NCBI RefSeq assembly: GCF_002723455.1
Contig: NZ_PDUS01000001.1
Span: 252,036 to 316,035 of the forward strand
Origin: Pseudoalteromonas sp. 3D05
Lineage (GTDB): Bacteria > Pseudomonadota > Gammaproteobacteria > Enterobacterales > Alteromonadaceae
DNA: 64,000 nt
Direction: 5' to 3'
A program made the translations under genes and the position numbers. The first letter of the stretch is position 1. Each line of letters starts with the position of its first letter. Positions 37,148-44,845 of this stretch are shown piece by piece. The notes under the pieces are model-generated. The model did not search any database and was not told where the DNA came from. It was given only the letters and a program-made list of their open reading frames with translations.

Positions 37148-37945
37148 ATGCAACATAACGCTTCACTGACAACCCCTTACGCTATCCGCAACATGATCCG
37201 TAATGAAGATTATACAGGCAGTACATCAGGCTTTGTACCCGGCTTCGTGCAGGCAAGTTTAGTGATTTTACCTAAGCGTTACGCATTTGATTTTTTACAA
37301 TTCTGCCAAGCCAATAAAAAAGCATGCCCTATCATCGCGAGTAGCCAACACCCTGGTGCCGTTAACATTCCTAATGTTGCACATGATTTAGATATCAGAA
37401 CAGATCTTCCTCGCTACCGGATTTATAAAAAAGGTCAGCTTATTGATGAAGTTACGAATATCAAAGAGTACTGGCAAGATGATTTAGTTAGCTTTTTGAT
37501 AGGCAGTTCATTTTCATTTGAAGACTCTTTAAAAGACGCAGGCATTGAAATACGCAATGTGACTGAACATAAAAGCGTACCTATGTATATCACCAATATT
37601 CCAAGCGAAAGTGCCGGTATTTTTCATGGTAATATGGTGGTTAGTATGCGACCAATGAAACCAGCTGATGCTATTCGTGCAATCCAAATTTGCAGCCGAT
37701 TTACTGATTTTCATGGCGCCCCCATTCACTTTGGTGACCCTGCCGCTATTGGTATTAAAAATATAAATCGGCCGAACTATGGTGAGTCTGTTAGCATAAA
37801 AGAGGGTGAAGTACCTGTTTTTTGGGCATGTGGTGTTACAGCGCAAGTTGCAATTGCTAAAGCTGCACCAGATTTCTGCATTACGCATAGCCCAGGACAT
37901 ATGCTAATTACTGATATTCAAAATGCACATATAGCCTCCTTTTAG
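37148..37945 (+). CDS. DUF1445/YcsI family protein (putative hydro-lyase, D-glutamate cyclase-related)
   Basis: 265 residues. The stretch YTGSTSGFVPGFVQASLVILPKRYAFDF and later VSMRPM, HFGDPAAIG and CGVTAQVA...ITHSPGHML are typical of the YcsI/UPF0317 family. Family members are annotated as hydro-lyases, and a eukaryotic protein containing this domain forms 5-oxo-D-proline from D-glutamate; which domain does so is not certain to me. AGAGGA lies just upstream of the ATG. Genes for an exported GH3 enzyme and PxpA flank it, which supports a role in 5-oxoproline or D-glutamate metabolism. Confidence 0.88.
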   Translation: MQHNASLTTPYAIRNMIRNEDYTGSTSGFVPGFVQASLVILPKRYAFDFLQFCQANKKACPIIASSQHPGAVNIPNVAHDLDIRTDLPRYRIYKKGQLIDEVTNIKEYWQDDLVSFLIGSSFSFEDSLKDAGIEIRNVTEHKSVPMYITNIPSESAGIFHGNMVVSMRPMKPADAIRAIQICSRFTDFHGAPIHFGDPAAIGIKNINRPNYGESVSIKEGEVPVFWACGVTAQVAIAKAAPDFCITHSPGHMLITDIQNAHIASF

Positions 37946-38027
37946 TGGCACAGCAGTAAAGAGCCGCCCTGCTGCATGTGAACATTAGTTATGTTTTATT
38001 AAATTTATAGACGTTAAGCGAAAAGTT

Positions 38028-38765
38028 ATGAAGCTCAATTGTGATTTAGGTGAAAGTTTTGGTGCATGGCAAATGGGGCTTGATGATCAAGTAATGCCAC
38101 ACATTGATATGGCCAATATAGCCTGCGGCTTTCATGCGGGTGATAGTGACGTGATTGCAAAAACATTAATACTTGCAAAGCAGAACGCTGTAGAGATTGG
38201 CGCGCACCCAAGTTACCCAGATAAACAAGGGTTTGGTAGACGCTCAATGAAACTTTCAAAAGATGAGTTAACCAACTGCCTCCACTATCAAATCGCAGCC
38301 TTAGAAGGTATGGCGAAAGTACATGGTCTAACATTGGGTTATGTTAAGCCTCATGGCGCACTTTATAATGATATGATGATTGATGACGCTATTTTAAACA
38401 CAGTTATGGAGGCTGTAGCTCGTTACTCGACTTCATTAAAGTTAATGATTTTAGCAACCAACGAAGCAAAACAGCATAAACAGCTAGCACAACAATATGG
38501 CATCACGCTTATTTTAGAAGCTTTTGCAGATAGACAATACACAGACGAAGGCCGCCTAGTATCGCGAAATGAGGCAGGTAGCGTACATAATAAAGCCGCC
38601 ATGCTGGCTCAAGTAAACCAGCTGCTTAGTGAGGAAACGGTTACAACGAATAGCGGTAAAAAAGTAACCTTAAACGCAGATAGTTTGTGTGTTCATGGCG
38701 ATAATGCAAATGGCATCGCTTTAATACACGAAATTAAAGCACTGTGTATAAACGCGAAACGTTAA
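38028..38765 (+). CDS. pxpA: LamB/YcsF family protein, 5-oxoprolinase subunit A
   Basis: 245 residues. The start MKLNCDLGESFGAW and the segments ANIACGFHAGD, GAHPSYPD, YVKPHGALYNDM and ADRQYTDEGRLVSR match PxpA. In characterised bacteria PxpA works with PxpB and PxpC to open 5-oxoproline to glutamate using ATP; neither partner is visible in this window. It lies 82 bp downstream of the YcsI-like gene, probably in the same operon. Confidence 0.93.
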   Translation: MKLNCDLGESFGAWQMGLDDQVMPHIDMANIACGFHAGDSDVIAKTLILAKQNAVEIGAHPSYPDKQGFGRRSMKLSKDELTNCLHYQIAALEGMAKVHGLTLGYVKPHGALYNDMMIDDAILNTVMEAVARYSTSLKLMILATNEAKQHKQLAQQYGITLILEAFADRQYTDEGRLVSRNEAGSVHNKAAMLAQVNQLLSEETVTTNSGKKVTLNADSLCVHGDNANGIALIHEIKALCINAKR

Positions 38766-38802
38766 TCAGTTAACGGGTTTTTCATACCGCCTGTTTAGCC
38801 GC

Positions 38803-38819
38803 TGGAAACCCCCTTTACA
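38803..38819 (+). repeat. Near-copy of 17-bp dyad (one mismatch)
   Basis: TGGAAACCCCCTTTACA, one base different from the motif found exactly at 44304, 54204 and 55830. It lies in the gap between pxpA and the convergent lipoprotein gene. Confidence 0.6.
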
Positions 38820-38934
38820 ACTTAGTAAAACAAACAAAAACCGCTTTTCATTTTTTAAAATAAATGTGCAGCACTAAAAAAGCAAATAGCACCACACCCT
38901 CATGATATTAAAATGGTTATACCTCAAGACCACA

Positions 38935-39927
38935 TTAGTCTTTTTTGCTTTGACTTTGATAAGGCCATATTTCAAGCGTACCATTGCTGTTATGTGTGAA
39001 GATTCGCTGGCTGACTTCATCAAACCCGACGGCTAAAATTGAGCTACGTTGGCCTTTTTCCGCCGCACCGTATTCAGCCAATAAATTACCACTGGCAACC
39101 TGCCATAAATAAATTTTGCTTTTAGGCGAGCCAGTTAAAAACCATTTATCATTATTAATGAACTGTGAGTCGTTAAACTCAATAAAGTTAGCAAAGATAT
39201 TTAGTTCCGCTAGTTCTTCACCTGACTTTAAATCAAGAAAAATGCGATCATCCACAGAGTCAATCGCAAAACCTATGCTACCTTGTTCATTCATACTGAC
39301 ATGGTTAACGCGTGTCGCAAGTTTATATTCTTGCAAAATTTTACCATTAGCGGTTGACCACAAATAAGCATGTTTATCACTTGAGCCACTTAACGCAGTG
39401 CCCCCATCAGCTGATAGGGCTACAGAATTAATATCAAGTCGATGGATTTTAAATACCGTATTGTGTTTAGTTTGTGTATTGATCACATCCGCTTCGCCAG
39501 TGCGATAGCCAACGAGTAATAAATGCCCATCAGCAGATATAGCAATGTCGCGCGCTATATTTTGACCTGTAGACCAACTGCCAATTAACTGCCCTGTTTG
39601 CACTGAAAAAACATGTATTGCCATTCTATTTGAGATATAGAATGTGGTTTTGTCGTCACTCAACCCGACTAACTCAACATAATTAGCGTCATCACCAGTG
39701 ATACATTCAAAGATAAGTGTATTGTTGGTATTGTCCCATACACACACTTTGCCGTGCTCTGATACAACACTCAGCTGCCCATCACTAGACACTGCTGCGG
39801 ATTCTACGGTTTCGTCTGTATGTTGAAACTGTGATATAGGTGGAGATTCAAAAACAGCTTCGCCTGAACAGGCTGCAAGTGTTAGTAAGCTGCCTATGAA
39901 AATTAGTTTTGCAATACGTAACTGCAC
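38935..39927 (-). CDS. WD40-repeat-like lipoprotein
   Basis: 330 residues. Lipobox LTLAAC with Cys20 after a hydrophobic leader, so it is lipid-anchored in the cell envelope. The mature part is a run of WD40-like beta-propeller blades, seen in repeated patterns such as VSSDGQLSVVSEHGKVCVWD, AISADGHLLLVGYRTGEADV, ALSADGGTALSGSSDKHAYLW and a final GTLEIW. Propellers of this kind are protein-binding scaffolds. No partner is apparent. Monocistronic. Confidence 0.9.
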   Translation of the reverse strand: MQLRIAKLIFIGSLLTLAACSGEAVFESPPISQFQHTDETVESAAVSSDGQLSVVSEHGKVCVWDNTNNTLIFECITGDDANYVELVGLSDDKTTFYISNRMAIHVFSVQTGQLIGSWSTGQNIARDIAISADGHLLLVGYRTGEADVINTQTKHNTVFKIHRLDINSVALSADGGTALSGSSDKHAYLWSTANGKILQEYKLATRVNHVSMNEQGSIGFAIDSVDDRIFLDLKSGEELAELNIFANFIEFNDSQFINNDKWFLTGSPKSKIYLWQVASGNLLAEYGAAEKGQRSSILAVGFDEVSQRIFTHNSNGTLEIWPYQSQSKKD

Positions 39928-39974
39928 GCTGATCCTCTTTTATTATTGTTATTCATTTATTTAAAGCAATATTC

Positions 39975-40547
39975 TCATTTCATTGCCTTTTTTGCTATCT
40001 GCTTTAGCCACTTTTTACGTTGCTCAGGGGATGACGTTACAATAGGCCCAATATAATCTGTTGAACGCACATTGATACCACAAAATCCTAAAATAGTGTG
40101 TTTGAGCTGCTTTTTAACCGGGCTGCCTTGGATAAAGCGATAATACCAAGCTGGTGTGTCCAGGGTTAAAATGATCTCTGCAGTACGCCCCTTCAGCAGC
40201 TTGTCGGGAATTGTTTTATTTGGCTGATATTGAAAAGCAAATCCAGGTAAAAACGTTCGATCAATCAAACCTTTGAACTTTGCAGGCAGGCCACCCCACC
40301 AGACGGGTATAAACAACACGATGTGTTCAGCCCTTTGTAACTGTGTTTGAAAATCAACTAAGTCAGCTTCTAACCGTTGTTCCTTTCCATAGCCATTAGT
40401 TAAATTGGGATCAAATGTCATAGCACTAAGAGAGAGCGTATGTACCTCACACTCACTATTACAACTTTGACTATAACTCTTTGCTAAAGCGTCGCAAAAG
40501 CTAGCTTGTTTTGGGTTTGCATCAATCACTAAAATACGTTTTTTCAT
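39975..40547 (-). CDS. NAD(P)H-dependent quinone/FMN oxidoreductase (flavodoxin-like fold)
   Basis: About 190 residues. MKKRILVIDANPKQASFCDAL is the FMN-binding start of the NQO/YwrO-like family, with VLFIPVWWGGLPAKFKGLIDR and the later TAEIILTLDTPAWYY. It likely reduces quinones or similar electrophiles. The start at 40547 is chosen from GGAG 8 nt upstream; an in-frame ATG at 40580 would place the -10 element inside the coding region. The MerR-type gene immediately upstream and its promoter dyad suggest induction by a redox-active compound. Confidence 0.88.
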   Translation of the reverse strand: MKKRILVIDANPKQASFCDALAKSYSQSCNSECEVHTLSLSAMTFDPNLTNGYGKEQRLEADLVDFQTQLQRAEHIVLFIPVWWGGLPAKFKGLIDRTFLPGFAFQYQPNKTIPDKLLKGRTAEIILTLDTPAWYYRFIQGSPVKKQLKHTILGFCGINVRSTDYIGPIVTSSPEQRKKWLKQIAKKAMK

Positions 40548-40571
40548 ACTAACTACTCCATTAAAAGTAGC

Positions 40572-40603
40572 AGCATACACCCTACCCTAAAGGGTAGAGT
40601 CAA
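40572..40603 (-). promoter_or_regulatory. MerR-type promoter with operator in a long spacer
   Basis: On the minus strand, -35 TTGACT (40598-40603) and -10 TATGCT (40572-40577) are 20 bp apart, longer than normal, with the dyad CTACCCT-AA-AGGGTAG (as read on the plus strand, 40582-40597) between them. This is the hallmark of promoters remodelled by MerR-family activators and lies directly before the reductase gene. Confidence 0.75.
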
Positions 40604-40609
40604 GCACCG

Positions 40610-40969
40610 TTAGCCTAATACTTGGTTATCCAGACAAATCTTTATATCGCGATGATAAAAATCTAGCAGCTCTTTTTGTTGCTCAAGCGCAGTAATATCG
40701 ATCAATACTTGCTGCTTCTTTTCCTCGAGTAAAGCCATTACGGCAGGCCAATCCAAATCATGTCGACCAATTTTAAGCTGTTTAAGTTGAGCTAAGCTTA
40801 GCCCCAATAACTGCGCTCGTTTTATTAATGTGACAAACTCTACATCAGCGTTTTCATAAATACGGTAACTACCTAGTCGCTTAATGTCACTTAACAAACC
40901 AATCGCTTCATAATGCCGAACGGTTTTTACGGATACACCACAACGGGTTGCGATCTCACCAATATACAC
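40610..40969 (-). CDS. MerR-family transcriptional regulator
   Basis: 119 residues. N-terminal winged helix MYIGEIATRCGVSVKTVRHYEAIGLL, then the long dimerisation helix with LLGLSLAQLKQLK and a short C-terminal effector part. There is no CxC-type metal-binding cluster like that of CueR or ZntR; only Cys9 and Cys113 were seen, so an organic or redox ligand is more likely. It lies upstream of the reductase gene on the same strand, with the target promoter between them. Confidence 0.92.
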   Translation of the reverse strand: MYIGEIATRCGVSVKTVRHYEAIGLLSDIKRLGSYRIYENADVEFVTLIKRAQLLGLSLAQLKQLKIGRHDLDWPAVMALLEEKKQQVLIDITALEQQKELLDFYHRDIKICLDNQVLG

Positions 40970-41254
40970 CCTTCACTCCTTTGTTTTTTCCAAAATATTG
41001 ATTTAAAAATCAAAACACCAGTTTTATATGCAGCTAATAACTGCGCGTGAGTCATGACTCGAACGCTCAGCATCTACGCCTTAAAAGAGAGGAATATCAG
41101 CTGTACTTTTACAAAAACGTTTAAAGCACTTTATTACTTGTTGCTCAGTCAAACCTGATGCTACCCACAGAACAAAACGCTCTTTAATTGCCGTCAAGTG
41201 TTTAAAACATATTTGCAGTGAGCACTTCGCGTATCACCCACAGTGTAATTATTT
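40970..41254. other. Intergenic region with a short palindrome and an ORF relic
   Basis: Holds the MerR gene promoter, a 12-bp perfect palindrome GAGTCATGACTC (41049-41060) and an undersized open stretch on the minus strand (41081-41233) with no ATG. Nothing else recognised. Confidence 0.4.
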
Positions 41255-41450
41255 AACCTGAACTCTGGTTAAGAGGTGTACTAATATATTGATATTAAAT
41301 CACAAATATATTTATTAGTCTCCAGCCGGAGACTTTTATCGATAACAAGGCGAATTTACGCGTCAATAGCTAGCCTATTGAAAGTAAATTCAACGCAGTT
41401 AGTGTTGAAAGTAGCCGCTGGAGATAGATTTATTATCCAGAGTTCAGGTT
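41255..41450 (+). mobile_element. MITE-like element B, copy 2 (complete)
   Basis: 196 bp with perfect terminal inverted repeats AACCTGAACTCTGG / CCAGAGTTCAGGTT, flanked by a 4-bp duplication ATTT (41251-41254 and 41451-41454). It has the internal palindrome AGTCTCC/GGAGACT. It is nearly identical (only a few substitutions by eye) to copy 3 at 53998, which is inverted, and related to copy 1 at 31748. No ORF. Confidence 0.92.
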
Positions 41451-41679
41451 ATTTAGATTTTGCTCTTTGTTCACCTATTCACGGTTTAATTTAAATACAC
41501 TATATGGATGAAATAGGCTGTGATTCCCAGTTCATCCTTTAATAAGCCAAACATTTTCATCAACTCTGAGGGAGGGGTAATATAAATCGATGCTTTAAAC
41601 CTGTGGGAATTCAATGCTGACTGATTCGTGCATCGTTATAAGATAAGCTGACTGCTATTTTATCACGCGACTTTATAAT

Positions 41680-42060
41680 TTAAGTAGTTTGTGTGAAACA
41701 AAATACATTGAGTTTATTGCCATCAAGATCACGAAAATAACCAGCATAAAACCCTGGCATCTCACGTGGTCCAGGCGCGCCTTCATCCGAGGCTCCAAGC
41801 TCTATAGCTTTAGCATAAAAGGCATCTACTTGGGCTGGGCTTGAAGCAGCTATGGCAATCATAGTGCCATTGCCTGGCGTAGCAGCTTCGTTATTATGCG
41901 GTACCGTTACTGAAAACCCTGGCTGCTCCGAGCCATTACTCCAAGCCACAAATCGGTCATTTTCTAAAAAACGCTGTGCGCCCAACTGAGCTAAAAGTTG
42001 ATCGTAAAAAGCCACCGCTTTTTCTAAATCATTAGTGCCCACCATCGTGTAACCAATCAT
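41680..42060 (-). CDS. VOC (glyoxalase-fold) protein
   Basis: 126 residues. A single VOC module: MIGYTMVGTNDLEKAVAFYDQLLAQLG start, central strand, and AGYFRDLDGNKLNVF with the C-terminal metal-type position. It is a different subgroup from the VOC protein at 9918. The substrate is unknown. It is divergent from the S9 peptidase. About 230 bp of downstream DNA before the repeat at 41450 shows no gene. Confidence 0.88.
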   Translation of the reverse strand: MIGYTMVGTNDLEKAVAFYDQLLAQLGAQRFLENDRFVAWSNGSEQPGFSVTVPHNNEAATPGNGTMIAIAASSPAQVDAFYAKAIELGASDEGAPGPREMPGFYAGYFRDLDGNKLNVFCFTQTT

Positions 42061-42199
42061 AAAAAGACTCCTTTTTTTAAATATGCATTATTAAATTATG
42101 CGTTCCACAGCCGTTTGTCCACTTCTTATCGCAATAAGGTATATTTTTCACTATTGTTACTTTATAACTTTAGAGTCTGTTTAATAACAAGGAATAAGA

Positions 42200-44224
42200 A
42201 TGAAATTACTTTCCCCTCTTGCGCTGCTGGCTACGTTGAGCTTTTGTAGCGTCGCGGCTCAATCTGATAATACCTTACAATTAGAAAGTGTATTTGATCT
42301 TGAATATGCCAACCAAATAGAAATGACCGCTGATGGCGATGTGGTTTATTTTGTCCGTAATAGAATGGATATTAAAAGCGATCGTAAAGTAAGTAATATT
42401 TGGTCAGTTAATAGCAGTTCAAAACAACTCCGACCGCTTACTTCTGGTGTGCATATGGATTATTCACCTGTGTTATCGCCAGATGAATCGCGCTTAGCAT
42501 TTATTTCAACGCGTGATGGCAGTAGCCAAATTTATATAAAATGGTTAGATACCGGTGCGGTTGCAAAAATAAGTAATTTAACTCAGAGCCCAGGAAATTT
42601 AACGTGGTCGCCAAATGGTCAAAAGCTAGTATTTAGTCAGTTTGTACCTACTGCCAGTGCAAGCCCCGTGTCTTTGCCCGGTAAACCAAAGGGAGCGAAT
42701 TGGGCCGAGCCAGCAAAATATATTGATGACGTGTATTACCGAGCTGATGGCGGCGGTTACACTCAAAAAGGTTTCCGCCATCTGTTTGAAATTAGCGCCA
42801 CTGGAGGGAATGCTAACCAGTTAACTACAGGGAACTTTGACCACGGCGGCGCATTGAGTTTCAGTATTGATGGTACAAGCCTTTATTTTTCAGCTAATCG
42901 TCATACTGATTACTTATTAAAACCAACAAATTCTGAGCTGTATAAACTTGATCTTCGCTCTTCTGAGATAACCCAGTTAACAGACAGAGTTGGGCCAGAT
43001 AGCCAACCGCAGTTATCGCCTAATGGTCGTTATTTAGCCTATACCGGTTATGATGATAAAAAAACAAATTATGAAAATACCCGTTTATATATTCGCGACT
43101 TAAAGACAGGTGAAACACGTAACTTAACAACTGATTTAGACCGTAGTGTTGAAAAGATAAAATGGTCAACAAACTCCAAAGGTGTTTATTTTACTTACGA
43201 CAGCGAAGGGCAAACCCTGCTCGCATATCAAGCACGCAGCGGTAAACGTAAAATTTTAACTAAAGATTTAGGAAGCGTTGCATTTGGTCGTCCATACTCT
43301 GGTGGTGATTTTGATGTAAACGAAGATGGAGAAGTGGCATTTACGCTTGCAAATACGCAGCGCCCTGCCGATGTAGCCTTATTAAAGCGCGGAAAAACAC
43401 AGCACTTAACCAAGCTAAACGAGGATGCGCTAGCAAACAAAAATCTCGCTAAGGTTGAAGAGATTTGGGTTAAATCAAGTCATGATGGTTTAGCTGTTCA
43501 AGGTTGGGTTGCTTACCCTCCAGGTTTTGATAAATCCAAAAAGTACCCGCTTATTCTTGAGATCCATGGTGGACCTGTGGCCAATTACGGCCCTCATTTT
43601 AGTCCAGAAGTACAATTGTTTGCAGCTAAGGGCAGCGTGGTGCTTTATATGAACCCCCGTGGCAGTGACTCATATGGTAAGCAGTTTGCACAAACAATTC
43701 ATCACAACTACCCAAGCAATGATTTTGATGACTTAATGACAGGCGTAGATGCATTAATTGCAAAAGGATTTATTGATGAGTCTAAATTATTTGTCACTGG
43801 CGGCTCTGGCGGTGGTACATTAACAGCATGGGTTGTAGGTCATACTGACCGCTTTGCAGCAGCTGTTGTGGCAAAACCTGTTATCAATTGGATCAGTTTT
43901 GTACTAACTGCTGATTACTACCCGTTTTTTGCTGATTATTGGTTTCCTGGTAAACCATGGGATCATATTGAGCATTATATGAAGCGCTCACCTATCAGCT
44001 ATGTGGGTAATGTTAAAACACCAACCATGCTATTAACAGGTGAAGCTGATTACCGTACGCCAATATCTGAAACCGAGCAATACTACCAAGCTTTAAAACT
44101 ACAAGGTGTGGACACGGCGATGGTTCGTATTCCTGGGGCATCACATGGCATAACTAAACGCCCTTCTAATTTAATGACTAAAGTCGCTTACATCCAATGG
44201 TGGTTTGATAAACATAGTCAATAA
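42200..44224 (+). CDS. Exported S9 family (prolyl oligopeptidase/acylaminoacyl-type) peptidase
   Basis: 674 residues with a signal peptide (cleavage near VAAQS). An N-terminal beta-propeller (about 30-410) with repeated LSPDESRLAFIS/LSPNGRYLAYTG blades is followed by an alpha/beta-hydrolase domain. The nucleophile is Ser536 in GGSGGG (most relatives have Tyr in place of the Gly after Ser). The Asp is in LTGEADYRTP and the His in PGASHGITKRP. It degrades short peptides in the periplasm or outside. Monocistronic, ending in a strong hairpin. Confidence 0.93.
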   Translation: MKLLSPLALLATLSFCSVAAQSDNTLQLESVFDLEYANQIEMTADGDVVYFVRNRMDIKSDRKVSNIWSVNSSSKQLRPLTSGVHMDYSPVLSPDESRLAFISTRDGSSQIYIKWLDTGAVAKISNLTQSPGNLTWSPNGQKLVFSQFVPTASASPVSLPGKPKGANWAEPAKYIDDVYYRADGGGYTQKGFRHLFEISATGGNANQLTTGNFDHGGALSFSIDGTSLYFSANRHTDYLLKPTNSELYKLDLRSSEITQLTDRVGPDSQPQLSPNGRYLAYTGYDDKKTNYENTRLYIRDLKTGETRNLTTDLDRSVEKIKWSTNSKGVYFTYDSEGQTLLAYQARSGKRKILTKDLGSVAFGRPYSGGDFDVNEDGEVAFTLANTQRPADVALLKRGKTQHLTKLNEDALANKNLAKVEEIWVKSSHDGLAVQGWVAYPPGFDKSKKYPLILEIHGGPVANYGPHFSPEVQLFAAKGSVVLYMNPRGSDSYGKQFAQTIHHNYPSNDFDDLMTGVDALIAKGFIDESKLFVTGGSGGGTLTAWVVGHTDRFAAAVVAKPVINWISFVLTADYYPFFADYWFPGKPWDHIEHYMKRSPISYVGNVKTPTMLLTGEADYRTPISETEQYYQALKLQGVDTAMVRIPGASHGITKRPSNLMTKVAYIQWWFDKHSQ

Positions 44225-44231
44225 AAGTCTC

Positions 44232-44263
44232 TAGTGGCTAGGTTTAGGTAAACCTAGCCACTA
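44232..44263 (+). terminator. Hairpin after the S9 peptidase
   Basis: TAGTGGCTAGGTTT and AAACCTAGCCACTA form a perfect 14-bp stem with loop AGGT. No clear T-tract follows, but the stem is very stable. Confidence 0.75.
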
Positions 44264-44303
44264 TAGGTATTTTATCTTTTGCTATGAGCCACGGCTCACT
44301 TAT

Positions 44304-44320
44304 TGTAAACCCCCTTTACA
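44304..44320 (+). repeat. 17-bp dyad, exact copy 1
   Basis: TGTAAACCCCCTTTACA: six-base arms TGTAAA/TTTACA around CCCCC, in the S9 peptidase-aceA gap. Confidence 0.75.
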
Positions 44321-44379
44321 ACAGTGATGTAAGTAACTCCTCACATACTCAAAAAAATATCGGACTTTGTAAGTTAATT

Positions 44380-44731
44380 GAGTTAGTAAAATTTCGGTTT
44401 ATGACATTTTTAGGTCGTTAAGTTAGTAAAAAATCGGTTTGAGTCACTGTTTACGGCGTTTGAGTTGGTAAAAAAGTGGTTTATCCTCGCTTAGAGTTGG
44501 TAAAAAATCGGTTTATATTTTTAGTTTAAAGGGCAATTACAGCTATTTCCTCTCAAAATAGTCCTTATAATCGGCCAAAAAAGCCATTCAACCACCCGTT
44601 TGATTAAAAAATAGCGAGCAAAAACGCAGCTGATTAAATTCTGATCCAAAAGTTTAGGCGCAAATTAGCAGCTAGTTAAACTCTGATCCAAATCGTAACT
44701 GTCGCACTGCCAGCTAGTTAAATCGTGATCT
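44380..44731 (+). repeat. Seven diverged tandem copies of an about 21-bp motif
   Basis: Set 1 has four copies near GAGTTAGTAAAAAATCGGTTT at 44380, 44420, 44462 and 44494 (spacing 40, 42, 32). Set 2 has three copies near CAGCTAGTTAAACTCTGATCC at 44627, 44669 and 44711 (spacing 42, 42). Both sets share AGYTAGTWAAA in the same orientation. The roughly 110 bp between them holds no recognised feature. The layout resembles arrays of protein-binding sites, such as repeated transposase sites in transposon ends, but no transposase gene is present. Confidence 0.75.
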
Positions 44732-44794
44732 GAGTGAAGCTAAGCTTTGCATAATCAGCCTTTTTACTTTTTATTATTGGTTTTGCTATCAACG

Positions 44795-44816
44795 AAAAAA
44801 GGGCCTTGCGGCCCTT
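44795..44816 (-). terminator. Intrinsic terminator of aceA
   Basis: On the minus strand, AAGGGCC/GGCCCTT hairpin with a GC-rich loop followed by a run of T residues, about 30 bp past the aceA stop. Confidence 0.88.
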
Positions 44817-44845
44817 GTAACATTGTTGACTAGGAAATATAGACT

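Noticed and set aside
41081..41233. Minus-strand open stretch of about 51 codons ending LF, in the gap before MITE copy 2
   Set aside because: No ATG, no ribosome-binding site, and no recognisable family; could be a gene relic but cannot be supported.
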